Source: Larix kaempferi (lineage: Eukaryota > Streptophyta > Pinopsida > Pinales > Pinaceae). Taken from it: 64,000 nucleotides of DNA. Each line of letters starts with the position of its first letter. Position 1 is the first letter of the stretch. Below are positions 10,820 through 21,751 of the stretch, piece by piece. The notes under the pieces were generated by a model that ran no database searches, had not been told where the DNA came from, and saw only the letters and a list, made by a program, of their open reading frames with translations. A program made the translations under genes and the position numbers. Location of the stretch: the NCBI GenBank assembly GCA_027924585.1, contig BSBM01001138.1:13945001-14009000 (forward strand). Reading direction: 5' to 3'.

Positions 10820-11785
10820 TCATACATCAGAGTGGATGATTTCCAAGATTCCTTTTGCCTTGCTTTCGCTGCTTGGAAATGCCTTCTTTATGTTCTTTCC
10901 TTTTGCATAGCCTTTGCAAACACCTTCATGCTTGGTCTTGATTTTAGGAAGACCCTCTACTGCTTTACTTGCTATTGGTAGTGCCCTATAGTGCACATTT
11001 GCAAGCCTTCTATGCCACAGTTCACTTGGCTCCATGAATTCATGTACCATGGCATGTTTAGGTTGTCCCTTTAGTTTATACAATCCTCCCTCTTTCTCTC
11101 CAATCACTACTGCATCATCAATAGTTTTTCCTTTTGGCCACATTAGGACTTGGCCATCTACAAATGCAACCCGCATGTATTTTTCATCCAATGTAGATAT
11201 GGAGAGTAAGTTTTTCTTGAGCCTAGGTACATACAAAACATCTTTCATCTTCAAAGACTTCCCAGAGTCTAGATTGTAGGAGGCCTCACCACTTCCTTTG
11301 ATAGGGTATTGGTAGTCATCCCCAAGTTTCACCTTATGGGGTGACTCATGTTCAGATAGATTAGCAAAGGATTTTTTAAACCTAGTCATGTGCTTTGAAG
11401 CCCCACTATCAATAAGCCAATCCTTACAACCATGAGAGATAGTACCTGTGAGAGCAGAGATTAGAACATACTCTTCTTCGCTTGATGAGTCACCATCATC
11501 ACTTTCTTCTCTAGCCTTCTTCTTGGGTGGTTCATCATCTTCAACAGTATGAGCATGATATCTATTCCTGTTGCCCTTCTTCTTCTTGTTGAAATTGTTG
11601 TTGTTGTTCTTTTTGTTCTTAGGACATTCTGAAGCAAAATGACCCTTCTCATTACATGTGAAGCATCTGAGATCTTTCTTATCTTTATGTTGATGATAGT
11701 GTGAAGATTTCTTGGCATGAGAGTGCTCCCTCTTTGACCTTCCTTTCTTGGTGTGTGTTGTGAGAGCTTGATCTTCACTTCCCAT
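10820..11785 (-). pseudogene. copia-1 gag C-terminus (zinc knuckle), protease, GAG-pre-integrase
   Basis: A 321-codon open stretch. Near residue 41 is CFTCNEKGHFASEC, a perfect CX2CX4HX4C zinc knuckle that binds genomic RNA, followed by Lys/Asn-rich and acidic segments. The aspartic protease motif WLIDSGASKHM is at about residue 125 and is intact. The GAG-pre-integrase signature ELWHRRLANVHYRAL and a degraded second half (CKGYAKGKN, where a Cys-X2-Cys is usual) follow. It ends at IIHSDV and a TGA. Two stops separate it from the gag N-terminal part at 11813. Confidence 0.92.
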
Positions 11786-11812
11786 CTTTTCTTCTCAGGC
11801 TACAAGCCTTGC

Positions 11813-12364
11813 TTATTCTTGTGAACATTCTTCCCGCAGTCTGTTGAAGGAGATCAGCTTCCTTCTTGCACAAATTCCTTGAATAAAGGAATCCCATGAC
11901 CTGGGTAGGCCATTCACAGTGGTCATGACAACTTCACCATTCTCCACCATTTCATCCACCGCTTCTAGTTTTTCCTTGATCTGAGAGACCCTAGAAAAAT
12001 AAGATTGAATGGTTTCTCCATTCTGAAACTTTACTCCTTTCATTTGGTTCCGTAGGGTCATCTTCCGATTTATGTTCTTCCCTTCAAATAGCTTGGTCAG
12101 GGAATCAAACATCTCTTTGGGTGTCTTTAGAGATGACACATGTGGAATGAGGTGGTCCTTGATAGAATCAGCAATGATCCTCTTTGCCTTGACCAAGTTC
12201 TTCTTGTGGAGGGCTTTAGCCTCTTCTTCCTCTGGGACAGGGACCTCTTCCCTTATGTAAGAGTCCAACTAATTTTCTTCCAGGATTAACCCAATCCTAT
12301 ACTTCCATGCTCAGAATTTATCATCCCCTTCAAGCTTATCCTCAAGCTTGGTATGGTGAGACAT
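11813..12364 (-). pseudogene. copia-1 gag N-terminal (UBN2-type) domain
   Basis: Starts at the ATG at 12364 (MSHHTKLEDKLEGDDKF), then a TGA and shortly after a TAG, both at sites normally coding, and open from 12268 onward. Features of copia capsid: TPKEMFDSLTKLFEGKN, MTLRNQMKGVKFQNGETIQS, VNGLPRSWDSFIQGI. Forms the particle in autonomous relatives. The upstream start is chosen over 12268 because the family N-terminus (LEGDDKF.AWKYRIGLILEE) is recognisable there. Confidence 0.88.
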
Positions 12365-12927
12365 CTTAAAGAGTACTTCAAATGGAAATAGAAAAGATTT
12401 GGGTCTTACCACTTGATTTGCTTAAAACTGGATCTTGTCTCGGATTAGGGTTTGTCAAAGAAATCCTAAAAATTCAAAATGTGAATTTCAACTTTCGGAA
12501 AGGATAGAAATATGCACCTTGATGAGCTGATCAGCCTAGTGTATTTAGAATTTGAGATCTGCAAAGTTTCACCCTTCAGAAATGCCTTTTAGTCTTCCTG
12601 GATTCACTAGGGAGGACCCTGAATTAGGGTTTGAGTTTCTCGGAGATTTACCTAGCCAAAAATATCGATCCAAAGCTCTAAACTTTTATTTTTCCAAGGA
12701 GCTTCCAGCTATGTCTTCAGATTTCAGAAATTCCTATTGTTGTGGAAACCCTAATTTTTTGGGGACAAAACTGAAAGTGCTCAAAATTGAATTCTGATTG
12801 GACAGAAAGATTCACCTTGCTGAGGAGAGTCAATCTATCATATTGATTTTCCAAAATCTATGGATAGAAACCCAATAAACAAGAAACCCTAGTTTCTGTC
12901 ATTGCACAATGTCTTCTTCTCAGGTTA

Positions 12928-12939
12928 GCTCTGATACCA
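12928..12939 (-). other. Primer binding site of copia-1
   Basis: Minus strand TGGTATCAGAGC, complementary to initiator tRNA-Met, with no spacer to the LTR end at 12940. Confidence 0.92.
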
Positions 12940-13533
12940 TGTTAATTTTTGAGCATTAATTCAATATACTTCAGGATCTTTACTAAGAGAATAACATGTA
13001 CAGTATATCAATGCATATCAATCATAGAAAGCTTATCAATCATCACAATATGCAAACATAAGAGACAATAGACACACAGAGTTTCCGTGAGGAAAAACCT
13101 AAGGTGAAAAACCCCACAACTTCCTTAGAGATAGATAGAGCAATAATACAACCAATGTACACACATATAGACTCCTCCTAGCAGTTGATCCTCATCCTCA
13201 CATGTGCGCCACTTTCCAAGTGATGGAAGAGTGAGTTCTGAAGTGATACAAATAGAGATCGGGAGATCTTTAATTATACTTGTCCTGATTTCCCAATAAA
13301 CTTATGGGGCCGACTTGTCTAGCTTAGTACAATAACCCAATGTTAACTTAATCAGGGCCGACCCCACACATGGTGGTCTAATAACCCATCAGCAAGTTAT
13401 GACACTTGCGACACTTTTCAATTCAAATGACGACACTTCCATATAGAGGAATAATAACATCTCTATAGGAGTACAATATACATAGATGAAATACATGGGT
13501 GAAATACATTCTGAAGTTATATATACATCAACA
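12940..13533 (-). repeat. 5' LTR of copia-1
   Basis: 594 bp, TGTTAATT...CATCAACA on the plus strand, colinear with 6203-6795. Differences are scattered substitutions plus single-base indels. Confidence 0.95.
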
Positions 13534-14128
13534 TGAGGAAGGTGGGGGAACCCAAAGTGTCCACCACTACCAAAGTTAAGCTCGTTACAAAATGGGGCCC
13601 AATACAAATCCACACAGAATCCAAACACTTTCAACACACAAATAAAAAAATGTCTCTAATTGGATCTTGTAGCACAGAGGGGTATGCACACCAAATCAAA
13701 ACTCAATTCAAAAATGGAGGGGGATGCCCTTGTATCAAATTTAACAGATCAGTGGAGTCTGCATTCAGGCACAGAGCAACTGTCGCAGGTCACTAATGCG
13801 GGGCTTGCAACGACGTCGCAGGATACTAATGGGAAAACTGCGACGACAGCTCAGAAGACAGAGAAGCAAAGTGAAAAAAAAGACAGATTGACGCTCTGGT
13901 TCTACTGCCCAGGTGCGATGGGAGAGATCCAAACTCAAGGATCAAAAGATATCCAAGAAATGAGCAATAAAAGGGTCTAAATATTGTGAGTACATGCTCA
14001 TATGAAGACAACAGACTCTTCAAAGTGAAGATCTGATGGTGAAAAAGGATTAGGAGGAAAACGAGATGGCTTGCAAAAGAAATCAAATGAAAATGGAATT
14101 AAAATTGAAAACCAAAAACAATGTTCTT
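13534..14128 (-). other. Proximal leader of element B
   Basis: Non-coding; continues the sequence interrupted at 6202. Holds short GCGACGTCGCAG-like repeats near 13800-13850. No supported gene. Confidence 0.6.
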
Positions 14129-14145
14129 CCCCATTATGGTCGCCA
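14129..14145 (-). other. Primer binding site of element B
   Basis: Minus strand TGGCGACCATAATGGGG, four bases (AAAT) from the LTR end ...GATAACA. It starts with TGG as required, but the tRNA partner is not one I can name from memory; it is clearly not initiator tRNA-Met. Confidence 0.7.
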
Positions 14146-14149
14146 ATTT

Positions 14150-15133
14150 TGTTATCAGACAATCTACCAAGAGTGGACTCAAGGCGTGATATCCCTAGCT
14201 TAATGGAAGCCTAGAACAAATGAGACAGAATATGAAATAACTTTCCTAGATCTATTTAGAGATCGAGTGACTAGATGCCTTACCTTTTTAGTTGCGGATC
14301 CTTTCTCCTTGATGTTGTTCCAAGATGAATGGTCTTCAGATCTCAGCTGCAAAACCTGTCAAGACATACAGAACAACACAAGTAGTAAAATGCATCTAAA
14401 CAATGACATATCTAAGCAAGTAGTTAAGCAGGGAAACTACACAAACATCATCAATGCAACAACATTTGGTGGAAAGCATTTGTATTACTGTATAAAAAGG
14501 GAAAGTACATAGAAGGAAATGATTACAACCAAGGATTAACATAGCAATCCTTATCCAACAAGCCAATGCGAAAGCCTCCAAAGGAAGTGTAGATCTCCCA
14601 AGAGATTAATAGAGATCTCCTAAGCTAATTTCACCAGCATGTAAGTACTATCGACTTCCTCTCTTTGGAGGGAAGAGGAGCCTCATATAAATAAGACTAG
14701 GAGGATAGAAATGAGTTGAGGATTAGTGGGAGAGGACTAAAGGATCTTTCCAATGATGGAGGAACCGAAGGATAGCTCAACCTATCAGTTAGGGATAGAG
14801 ATCCAAGTCATCCTCCTTCGAGAAATCGCTTGAAGCTTCCTTTTATCCATATTAACTGACATCGTAACTGGTTGTAATAGGGAAACAGGTGACATATGAG
14901 GTCGGCGCAGGCTGTATAAGGAAAACATGCTACATCGTCGCACTCTATCAAGGAGGAACCTGCGATGATCCTGGTCATCGCAAGCTAGAAAAGAGCAAGT
15001 TGCGACGATCCACCTATATTTTTAGGGTAAAGGATCAACAACTCTTTCAAATTGACTTCCTGGTCATGGATACTTCAAGGGTATATACACTAAGTCTCAT
15101 GATGGTAAGATTTAGGTGTAACAGTTGATAACA
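14150..15133 (-). repeat. 5' LTR of element B
   Basis: 984 bp with perfect 8-bp terminal inverted repeats, TGTTATCA at 14150 and TGATAACA ending at 15133. The PBS lies just left, and Helitron helicase sequence begins just right. The base run after it (ACAAA) is one half of the expected TSD; the other half is outside the window. Confidence 0.85.
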
Positions 15134-16576
15134 ACAAAAGATGGCAAGGTAGGCGGTTGATTGTTGGAGTTGTAGACAATTGCAATGACCTTTCCAAGTG
15201 AGCTATTAACAAGGCCTGCTCCAACCCACAAGTTAGCTGTCAACATTACCTGCTGACCAATAGCTAGTAGAACCTTGAAGGGAAGTTTTTCATCGTATGT
15301 GGAGGCATGCACATGTTTATTCTTCTTCTCTATGAAGCAATACGCAATTGGCATGTTAAGGATTTTTAGCATTTGTTTGTTGTCCAATGCAATAGAGCTA
15401 TTAGTTCCGTACAAGTAAGTGCACTATTCAAATGCATGGTTCTCTTCTTGTGAATGGAGGAGGTTGTCGCTAACATGAGGAGGTTCCAATATTCAAGAAT
15501 CGTTGTTGCATTTCGAAGGTTGAGTAGGAGTTGGAGAAAGGAAATTTGACAAGGGGTGTTGCCTTGTTGTCGAAAGATGGTTGAAAGAGTCACAAAAGTG
15601 TCACAAGTATGCCAAAGAGCATTTCCTCACGAGGTACCAACATACATGGTGATCAGGGTATTTTTTAAGCATTCTAATATTACACTTAAGTATAGTATTC
15701 TAGTCGATTGTTTTGGATTGGAAAAAACATGTATATAGATAGGTAGGCAAATATTAAATACAAAACCTACAATTTACTACTGAAACTCTAAATTTTGGCG
15801 AATATTATGATAAAAAAACATATTTTATGTAAATATAGGTGATATTAGAGACTAAAAATGACCAAATAGCGAATTTACTTTTTGAAAAAAGTCCCCCAAA
15901 AAAGCCAATTGGTGAAATTTCGCCCCTAAAAATTACCCTGATGGGGATGTCCTTTATAGGGGAAAACTGTCCAAAATCACCAAGAATAATGGTGGAACAA
16001 CCACCAAAGGGGATTGTACGTTGGGAAGGGAAGGCTTCATGTAAGCGGTCATCCATATGGGTTAATAATTTTGGGCCAATGAAACTCATTTCATCAATGA
16101 GGATGTATCGAATGTGGCATAACTGTTCTTGGAGGCTTGAAATGGATTGGACTTCAAGAGTGTGCATCTTAGAAATGGGTATGCGAAGGGAAGAATGTAT
16201 TGTAATTGCATGTATGTTAAAGGATGCAACACCAGTTGGGGCAAAGAGGATCAAGGGGGAAACATTGTGGGTAGAGGCATTTTGGAGTGTAGATTTAAGG
16301 AAAGAAATCAAGTAATACTTTCCTGCTCCTGCAGTGCCTTGAATGACCATTTTTAGTGGGGTGGGACTTGTGGTATTTGTGAAGTGGGAAAGCACAAGAT
16401 CAAAGGCCATGCATTGTTTGAGAGACAATGAGGAAGGTGAACAAGAATATGAAGAGGTGTATTGGTGTACTTTGGTGGATAAGTGGTTGAATTCAATGAA
16501 TGATATGGCTGTCTCATGCATGTGTGAAGGGATATGGTATGGGTCCAATTGTGGTTTTTTTCAAAATCGCAATGCC
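15134..16576 (-). pseudogene. Helitron PIF1-like helicase domain
   Basis: Unwinds DNA during rolling-circle transposition. On the minus strand: MVIQGTAGAGKYYLI (Walker A, with the usual Ser/Thr after GK replaced by Tyr), LILFAPTGVAS, YILIDEMSFIG (Walker B), IILGDFGQFSPIKDIP (motif III). The frame is then interrupted by an AT-rich insert (about 15786-15936) and resumes after frameshifts as VTLSTIFRQQGNTP, LLLNLRNATT and the C-terminal VGAGLVNSSLGKVIAIVY, ending at LPSFVVI where LTR B begins. The Walker A change and the insertion make it inactive. Confidence 0.88.
15786..15936. mobile_element. Small AT-rich insertion in Helitron helicase, MITE candidate
   Basis: Breaks helicase right after motif III. 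The right end TTTCGCCCCTAAAAATTA also occurs as TTTCGCCCCTAAAATTAT at 38617-38636, and the left side has AATTTTGGCGAAT, an imperfect inverted version. Boundaries approximate; no TSD confirmed. Confidence 0.4.
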
Positions 16577-16619
16577 CATGCATGTTAATGTCATCAACAT
16601 GGTTGTTGTTTCCATTCAG

Positions 16620-17768
16620 CTATGTTAGGGGGAAGGGAAAGTGAATTCGATCAAAGGCAGAGTCATTTAAGGGAGGTGTAGAGGGATATTCGGGTAAACA
16701 TTCAACATGCCATGCAATGTATGTGTCTTTAATGCGAAGCCAATGAAAATTTATGGCCAGTTTTGTGGATCCAATGTCATCAGGGAGGGTACGAAAAGGT
16801 TTGTATAGAAGGATCTCGCTCCAACAGAATGAAATGAAGGAGTCTGCATTCAAGGGTGGAATGAAAGTGAAGCGAGGCAAGACGTGAACCAAGAGCGTGC
16901 AGCTTCAAGAAGGGTAAGTTGTTCAAGTGTAGGGGGTCTTTGCATGTATGCAGAAATGAAGTTGGTTGTTGGAGGGGTATCAAGTGAGTCATCAAAAAGA
17001 CATCAGAAACACTTTGACTAAAATTCAATAAAACAAAGGAGCAACTGCAAAGGGAAAGAAGTATTTTTTGGAGCATGTGGAAAGTCTCTTGTGCACTGAT
17101 GTTGCGATCTGCAATTGTTTCTGATAGGAAGCACCTGATTGGATGCAGGATAGGTCCATCAACCGATGTTGCATGTGCGAGATGAGAGATAATTTCATGG
17201 TAGATTTCTGACTTTGGATCTAAATTTGCTGCATATTTTGAAATGTATTTAAGGACAACATGCCTAGAAAGAATAGGTTGGCAATCAACATTATCTCTCC
17301 ATATAGATAGCATGTTAGGGTTATGATTTTTTAAGACAGAATCGTTCCTTGCAGGGTTGTATGTTTTACGTCCATTTCCATCAATGAACAAAGAAGAGGT
17401 AGGTTGTATATCGAAGGGGAAACCGTAACGACATTTAAGGGATGACCCTTTTTTGCGGAGGCAAGAAGATTCTGAACATTTTGTGTGCCGTTGGACACAA
17501 TAAACAAGCTCTTCATAGTCATCTAAGTGATCAGCTGCAAATATGGAATGTGATCCAAGGGCGCATGGATCATTTACAGTAGAGTGATGGAATCCAGGGG
17601 TTCGCAAGTGGTTGGCATGGGGATTCCATGTTGTAACAAATTTTTCAAAGTAATGTTTTGAATCTTCAACCATGGAAACATTTCCCCAGTCTAACGTCCA
17701 TATTGGGTGCATTTTCCAACCCTAAGAAACCATGTATATGCGCAGAGCCCCTGTTTTTCCATTCATAC
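16620..17768 (-). pseudogene. Helitron Rep, HUH and two-Tyr region (second exon)
   Basis: Nicks and joins single strands. After the intron the frame reads YEWKNRGSAHIHGFLG, containing the HUH motif HIH, then a one-base frameshift near 17693 leads to LDWGNVSMVEDSKHYF, SLKCRYGFPFDI and VLKYISKYAANLD. The last keeps the YxxKY arrangement of the paired catalytic tyrosines. The C-terminal part (LLYKPFRTLPDDIG, TYIAWHVECLPEYP) runs to about 16620 in a different frame. Catalytic residues of Rep survive although the frame is broken. Confidence 0.88.
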
Positions 17769-17828
17769 CTACATGGAAAAGGGAAATATTAGAAAGGAAA
17801 AAGACCATGATTTGTTACAAACCTTCAC
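17769..17828 (-). other. Probable 60-bp intron in Helitron Rep
   Basis: Minus strand: GTGAAGGTTTGT at the start and CCATGTAG at the end, T-rich in between. Removing it joins two conserved pieces in frame (KYYR and YEWKNRG) and drops an in-frame TGA. Introns are common in plant RepHel genes; 60 bp is near the lower limit for plants. Confidence 0.65.
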
Positions 17829-18861
17829 CGATAATATTTTGTATCAAGCCCTTTTTGAAGAACCTCTTCATGGAATATTTTGAATCTATTGTGGATGTAT
17901 TGAGATGCAACATGTGGATTGGCTATAATGTTTTGAATCCTCCATTGGTGGTGTTTATTTGAATTAGGTGGAGCTTTTCCAGGCATCAGAGAATGCAAAT
18001 CTTGCCATTTGGTGCCATCTGCGCTAAGGGTGAAGAAGAAGATTGGTGTCCCTTGTTGGGTGATCATATCAATGAGCTCACCCCTGATTTTGTTCCAATA
18101 GGAGCGTGTCCCACAAAGGGTAGAGCCAAAGCACATGACCCATTCAACTATTTTAGCATCGGGAAAGTCTTGTAATTGATGTACAGGGTCTGAGATTGTT
18201 GGGGGCAATGTATCTTCAAGGTTGAATTTGACGAACACAGAAACAGTAGCATGGATATGATGGTGCATCATGAGGTTATATATGTAATAGAGAAAATGAG
18301 GATGTTGGATGAATCTATTTTGATGGTATCGAATTAGGTGCAATGTATAATCGTCCAACCAACCTCTTGAATGTGTGGTTGTTTGAGCATTGGAACACCT
18401 GTGGGAAATAAGGTTGGGAAAGCCATAGAGAGGAGGCCTACTGTGTTGTACTCATTGATAGGGGAAATGCCTATTGGGGTCCAATCAATGGAGGCTGGAA
18501 GTGGGGCATCTCCTGTGTGCAAGAAGCTTCTTATTTCCTCAAACTCAGTTCTACAATTTGATTGTGTAGAAATAAAGGAGGAGGATTGTAATTCATGGGG
18601 TTCAAGGAAGTTGGGTGATTGAATAGTAGAACTTGAGCTACAATCAACAAATGGTGTACCATGGAGGATAACATGACAAAAAAGGGAGGAAATTTCTGTT
18701 GGTTCAAAAGGAAAAGAAGATAATGCATTTGGGTTAACTTGAACATCTTTGTAGTAGGGATGATTTGAAAATTTGTATTGTAGAGCAGCAAGAACACGTG
18801 CTCAAATAACAAAGAATTCATATGGCTTGTGATCCACATCGCAGCTGGCATTGTTGTCAAA
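17829..18861 (-). pseudogene. Helitron RepHel N-terminal part (first exon)
   Basis: From right to left: DVDHKPYEFFVI, then TGA at the codon before ARVLAALQYKFSNHPYYKD (probably a CGA-to-TGA change), a long linker, WTPIGISPINEYNTVGLLS and AFPTLFPTGVPML, a frameshift near 18357, then DDYTLHLIRYHQNRFIQHP, FLYYIYNLMMHHH and GTPIFFFTLSADGTKW (start of the Helitron-like N / Rep domain). Every block matches the order of plant Helitron proteins. The N-terminus itself is lost at LTR E. Confidence 0.85.
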
Positions 18862-19358
18862 TGATAACATCGAATGCGACAAGTCATCGACTTCAACAAG
18901 TCATCGACTTTGACTCAACTTTGACAACCTCAGCAACTTCGACAAGTTCAGTGACCTCAAGCAGTTTCACGACATCATCATGCAGCATCGACATGTGACT
19001 TGTGAGTGTCGAACTATGACAGAATGTCTCTCTGTCTTCCAGTCGACTGTAACGGTTGAAATTATGAAATCACTCTAAATTCTCTTGTAACTGAACGTAA
19101 CGAACATTAAACCAAGCGTCTCAGCATTCTATATAAGCATGTATAATATTGTAACATACATCGATCATATTTCATGATATTTACATCCAGTAATAGAGAA
19201 GAATAGTTCACATTCCTTCATATTGTTTGTGTGTATCTGTGTCTATATGTGTAGTGTATTCCTGCTTTGGTTCTCATTCTTGTGCTTCCTCCATAACAGT
19301 GTTGACTCATTCAATCGAACTGTTGTCTTCATCGTGCTTCTTAGGAACGTGCAGATCA
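18862..19358 (+). repeat. 5' LTR of gypsy element E
   Basis: Starts TGATAACATCG where Helitron coding similarity stops and ends ...GCAGATCA one base before a PBS-like site, giving TGAT/ATCA ends. Contains a TATATAAG box (TCTATATAAGCATG near 19130), a plausible LTR promoter. CGAC-rich repeats lie at its left. The start could be 10 bases further left (TGTTGTC). The second LTR is missing. Confidence 0.6.
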
Positions 19359-19359
19359 T

Positions 19360-19371
19360 TGGTATCATATC
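19360..19371 (+). other. Degenerate primer binding site of element E
   Basis: TGGTATCATATC matches the initiator tRNA-Met PBS TGGTATCAGAGC at 9 of 12 positions, at the expected place after the LTR. Confidence 0.55.
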
Positions 19372-19509
19372 TCATTCAGAGCTTATCAGACCGCATCAGC
19401 TTTGTTCGTGCTTAAGTTTTGCGTACACACTTCCAACGAAGTTACTTGACTTATGCCTGTTCAAAAACACTCACAATATCAGCAATCCAAGCAGACACTA
19501 CTTCCAGAA

Positions 19510-20450
19510 ATGGAAATAGAAATAGATGATAGATATGCAACCGACAAGATAGCGCAACTTATTGAGCAAGCGCTGGATCGAAAATGAATTGGAATGTTCA
19601 CCCAGTTCAATGAAATTCTCACACGATTTGCTTCGACATCTGAAGGAGTTTTGATGCGAACTAAATTCGACAAAATCAGCCCCTTCAAAGTACAAATGAA
19701 TCTATACATATCGAATCTAGAAGGAAAGATTGACGTGGAATCCGTCGACAATTGGGTACAAAAATTGGAATCCTATTACTCTGTAAATCAACCCTCAGAA
19801 GTTGAAAAGATCACCATTGCATCCTTAAAGATGTCAACATCTATGCATTGTTGGTGGGAGAACCTCTTGACAAATATGGAGGAAAATAAACACCCCATCG
19901 ACACATGGGATAAATTTTTTGAATATGTCTAAAAGGATTTGAATATGTTGAACAACAGTATAAGAAGTGGCAACAACTAAGGAAATGGAAAGACCAGTCA
20001 GTATAGAGTTACATCGATGATTTCTATCGATTCATGGCTAGACTTGGTGTTCAATAAGAAGAGAAATTATTTGTTCTGAAGCACATCAGTGGATTATCCC
20101 AATACATTCAGCAGGAAATGGATTTTTTGACTGTCAATACGCTCGCGAATGCATTCCACTATGCCAACAAACTTCAAGCCAAGCAGAAAGGAAAAGCACT
20201 CTTTGCGACAAAGCTGACATCCGGACGACCACCCGATAAGAAGGCACCAGCCGACTTCAACAATTCAAAATTTTCCCATTTGACTCCACCAAAGCTAGAT
20301 CACGACAAAAATCCTTTTCACAAAAGGGAATTTAGCAAACAATCCCCTAACGGGAAATGGTGCGATTATCACCACTCATCTTGGCATGATACGTCTGAAT
20401 GCAAATCTTGGAAGACCTTTTTGGAAAAAGTGTTGACATATGATGCGTTC
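19510..20450 (+). pseudogene. gypsy element E gag with zinc-finger-like motif
   Basis: Frame from ATG 19510 has a TGA near 19586, then is open as FDKISPFKVQMNLYISNLEG, VDNWVQKLESYYSVNQPSE, CWWENLLTN, DTWDKFFEYV, stop. It continues with a frameshift (EQQYKKWQQLRKWKDQSV) and resumes at 20118 with MDFLTVNTLANAFHYANKL. Near 20360 is WCDYHHSSWHDTSECKSW, a C-X-H-type cluster (CX3H, X4H, X4C) taking the zinc-knuckle position. The order gag capsid, basic linker, knuckle matches plant Ty3/gypsy. Confidence 0.85.
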
Positions 20451-20900
20451 GACAAGACTGTGGAAGAATCTGATCTAGATGCAACAACCCTTTTGACATC
20501 GACATCGACCACTCCAGTAGCCTCGACTATTGTCGACAAGGAGGAACGAGAGCACCTGTTCCATACACGGATATGGGTTCAACATAATCCACTGCATCTG
20601 ATTGTGGATAACGGTATCCAGAAGAACTTTGTTTCTGAAGAACTTGTGAATAAACTTAGTCTTTCTACCACTTCACATCCTCAGCCTTATAACATCGGTT
20701 GGATGAAGGATGGACAAGAACTACGGATCACCTGACAATGCAAGCTCGCCTACTTCATAAAGCCTTTTGCAGATGAAGTACTCTACGACGTGGCACCACT
20801 CTCTGTACCTGATGCCCTGTTTGCGAAGCCTTACGTATGGGATCGCCATGGAAGTTACCAGTCACAACCACAGAAGGTGATTGTCAAAATTTAGAATCAA
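20451..20900 (+). pseudogene. gypsy element E aspartic protease
   Basis: LIVDNGIQKNFVSEELVNKL near 20595-20650 corresponds to the D-S/T-G active site, here D-N-G, so catalysis is doubtful. Followed by YNIGWMKDGQELRIT, a TGA, and FADEVLYDVAPLSVPDALF, typical of the protease C-terminal part. Confidence 0.75.
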
Positions 20901-21099
20901 TGGTACAACATACCAGAACGATGACCTAAACCAACGGTCTCAATGATATCTTCTAAACAAACAAAGAAGCTCATCAATCATGCTCAGAAGTTCGCATTAA
21001 TCAAGATCAAACCGCAACATTCTAGGAAGACTGCAACGACAAGTTGACTCACCAACTAGTGCATCTCCCGACATAAGAATTTGATCGACAGCATACTCG

Positions 21100-21751
21100 A
21101 CGAGTATCGAAGTCCATTCCAAGAGCCGAATGGAGTACCTTGACATTTCCAGGTAAAACACTCCATTGAACTTTCTCCTGGTTCTTCTTTTCCTAACACA
21201 TCTGTTTACAGAAGATCCATTCTCGAAAATGAAGAGATTTGCAGACAAATCCAAGATTTGATCGACAAATGTCTTATCCAACCCAACTCCTCTCCTTGTG
21301 TAAGTCCACTTGTCCTTGTTCCAAAGAAAGACGAGATTTGGTGCATGTGCATCGACTATCGGGCACTCAACAAAATTACGGTAAAGAATCACTACCCTTT
21401 GTCACGGATAAATGAGCTCATCGACTGTCTGAATGGTGCTAAACTATTTACTAAGCTCGACCTCAAGTCGGGATATATCATCAGATTCCAATCGAGCCCT
21501 CAGATGTTTGGAAAACTGCTTTCAAGACAAAGGAAGGACTGTTCGAATGGTTATTCATGCCTTTCAGCTTAACCAATGCACCTGCGACCTTCATGTGATA
21601 TATCGATAACATTATTCAACCTTTCATCGACAAATGGGTCATTGTATATCTCGCTGACGTATTGATCTTCAGCCGATCATGGGAAGAACATGTCGGACAG
21701 ATTCGACAAGTCCTCAACACTCTCCAGCAACATTGACTCTACTTGAACATG
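21100..21751 (+). pseudogene. gypsy element E reverse transcriptase, truncated
   Basis: VKHSIELSPGS and DLIDKCLIQPNSSPCVSPLV lead into [28 protein letters not shown], a frameshift near 21477, then [19 protein letters not shown], a stop, and WVIVYLADVLIFSRSW. The catalytic box reads YLAD, with the first Asp lost. The sequence ends in mid-domain at 21751, where E2's LTR starts; RNase H and integrase are absent. Confidence 0.88.

Larger units (their letters stand above)
6203..13533 (-). mobile_element. Complete Ty1/copia retrotransposon, copia-1 (dead)
   Basis: Minus-strand order: 5' LTR 13533-12940, PBS 12939-12928, gag, protease, integrase, RT, RNase H (12364-8322), a 1.5-kb non-coding 3' region with minisatellites, PPT, 3' LTR 6795-6203. 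Integrase before RT is diagnostic for copia. LTRs are about 93% identical by eye (about 40 differences over 594 bp), so the insertion is not recent. Flanking 5-mers GGAGG (6198-6202) and TGAGG (13534-13538) match at four of five positions, a probable decayed TSD. Several stops, at least one frameshift and an altered RT motif make it inactive. Confidence 0.95.
2811..15133 (-). mobile_element. Gypsy-like LTR element B, 5' part, interrupted by copia-1
   Basis: Pieces on the minus strand: LTR 15133-14150, PBS 14145-14129, leader 14128-13534 continuing (after copia-1, 13533-6203) at 6202-4512, then gag 4511-2811. The left part is cut by LTR A, and pol and the 3' LTR are not in the window. The TIR TGTTATCA/TGATAACA and the PBS are clear; Ty3/gypsy affiliation is inference from the PBS style and leader, as no RT is visible. 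Element B interrupts the Helitron helicase at 15133/15134. Confidence 0.6.
15134..18861 (-). mobile_element. Helitron, Rep-helicase part, flanks cut by two LTR elements
   Basis: Rolling-circle DNA transposon. On the minus strand the RepHel gene runs from about 18861 (cut by LTR E) through an N-terminal Helitron domain, the HUH-Rep domain and a PIF1-type helicase to 15134, where LTR B interrupts it. Neither the 5' TC end nor the 3' hairpin-CTRR end is visible. Gene order and motifs are standard plant Helitron. It is the oldest layer at this locus because element B lies inside it. Confidence 0.9.

Noticed and set aside
16353-16588. ORFs on both strands near Helitron helicase N-terminus
   Set aside because: Shadow frames of the helicase; only the minus-strand frame with Walker motifs is supported.
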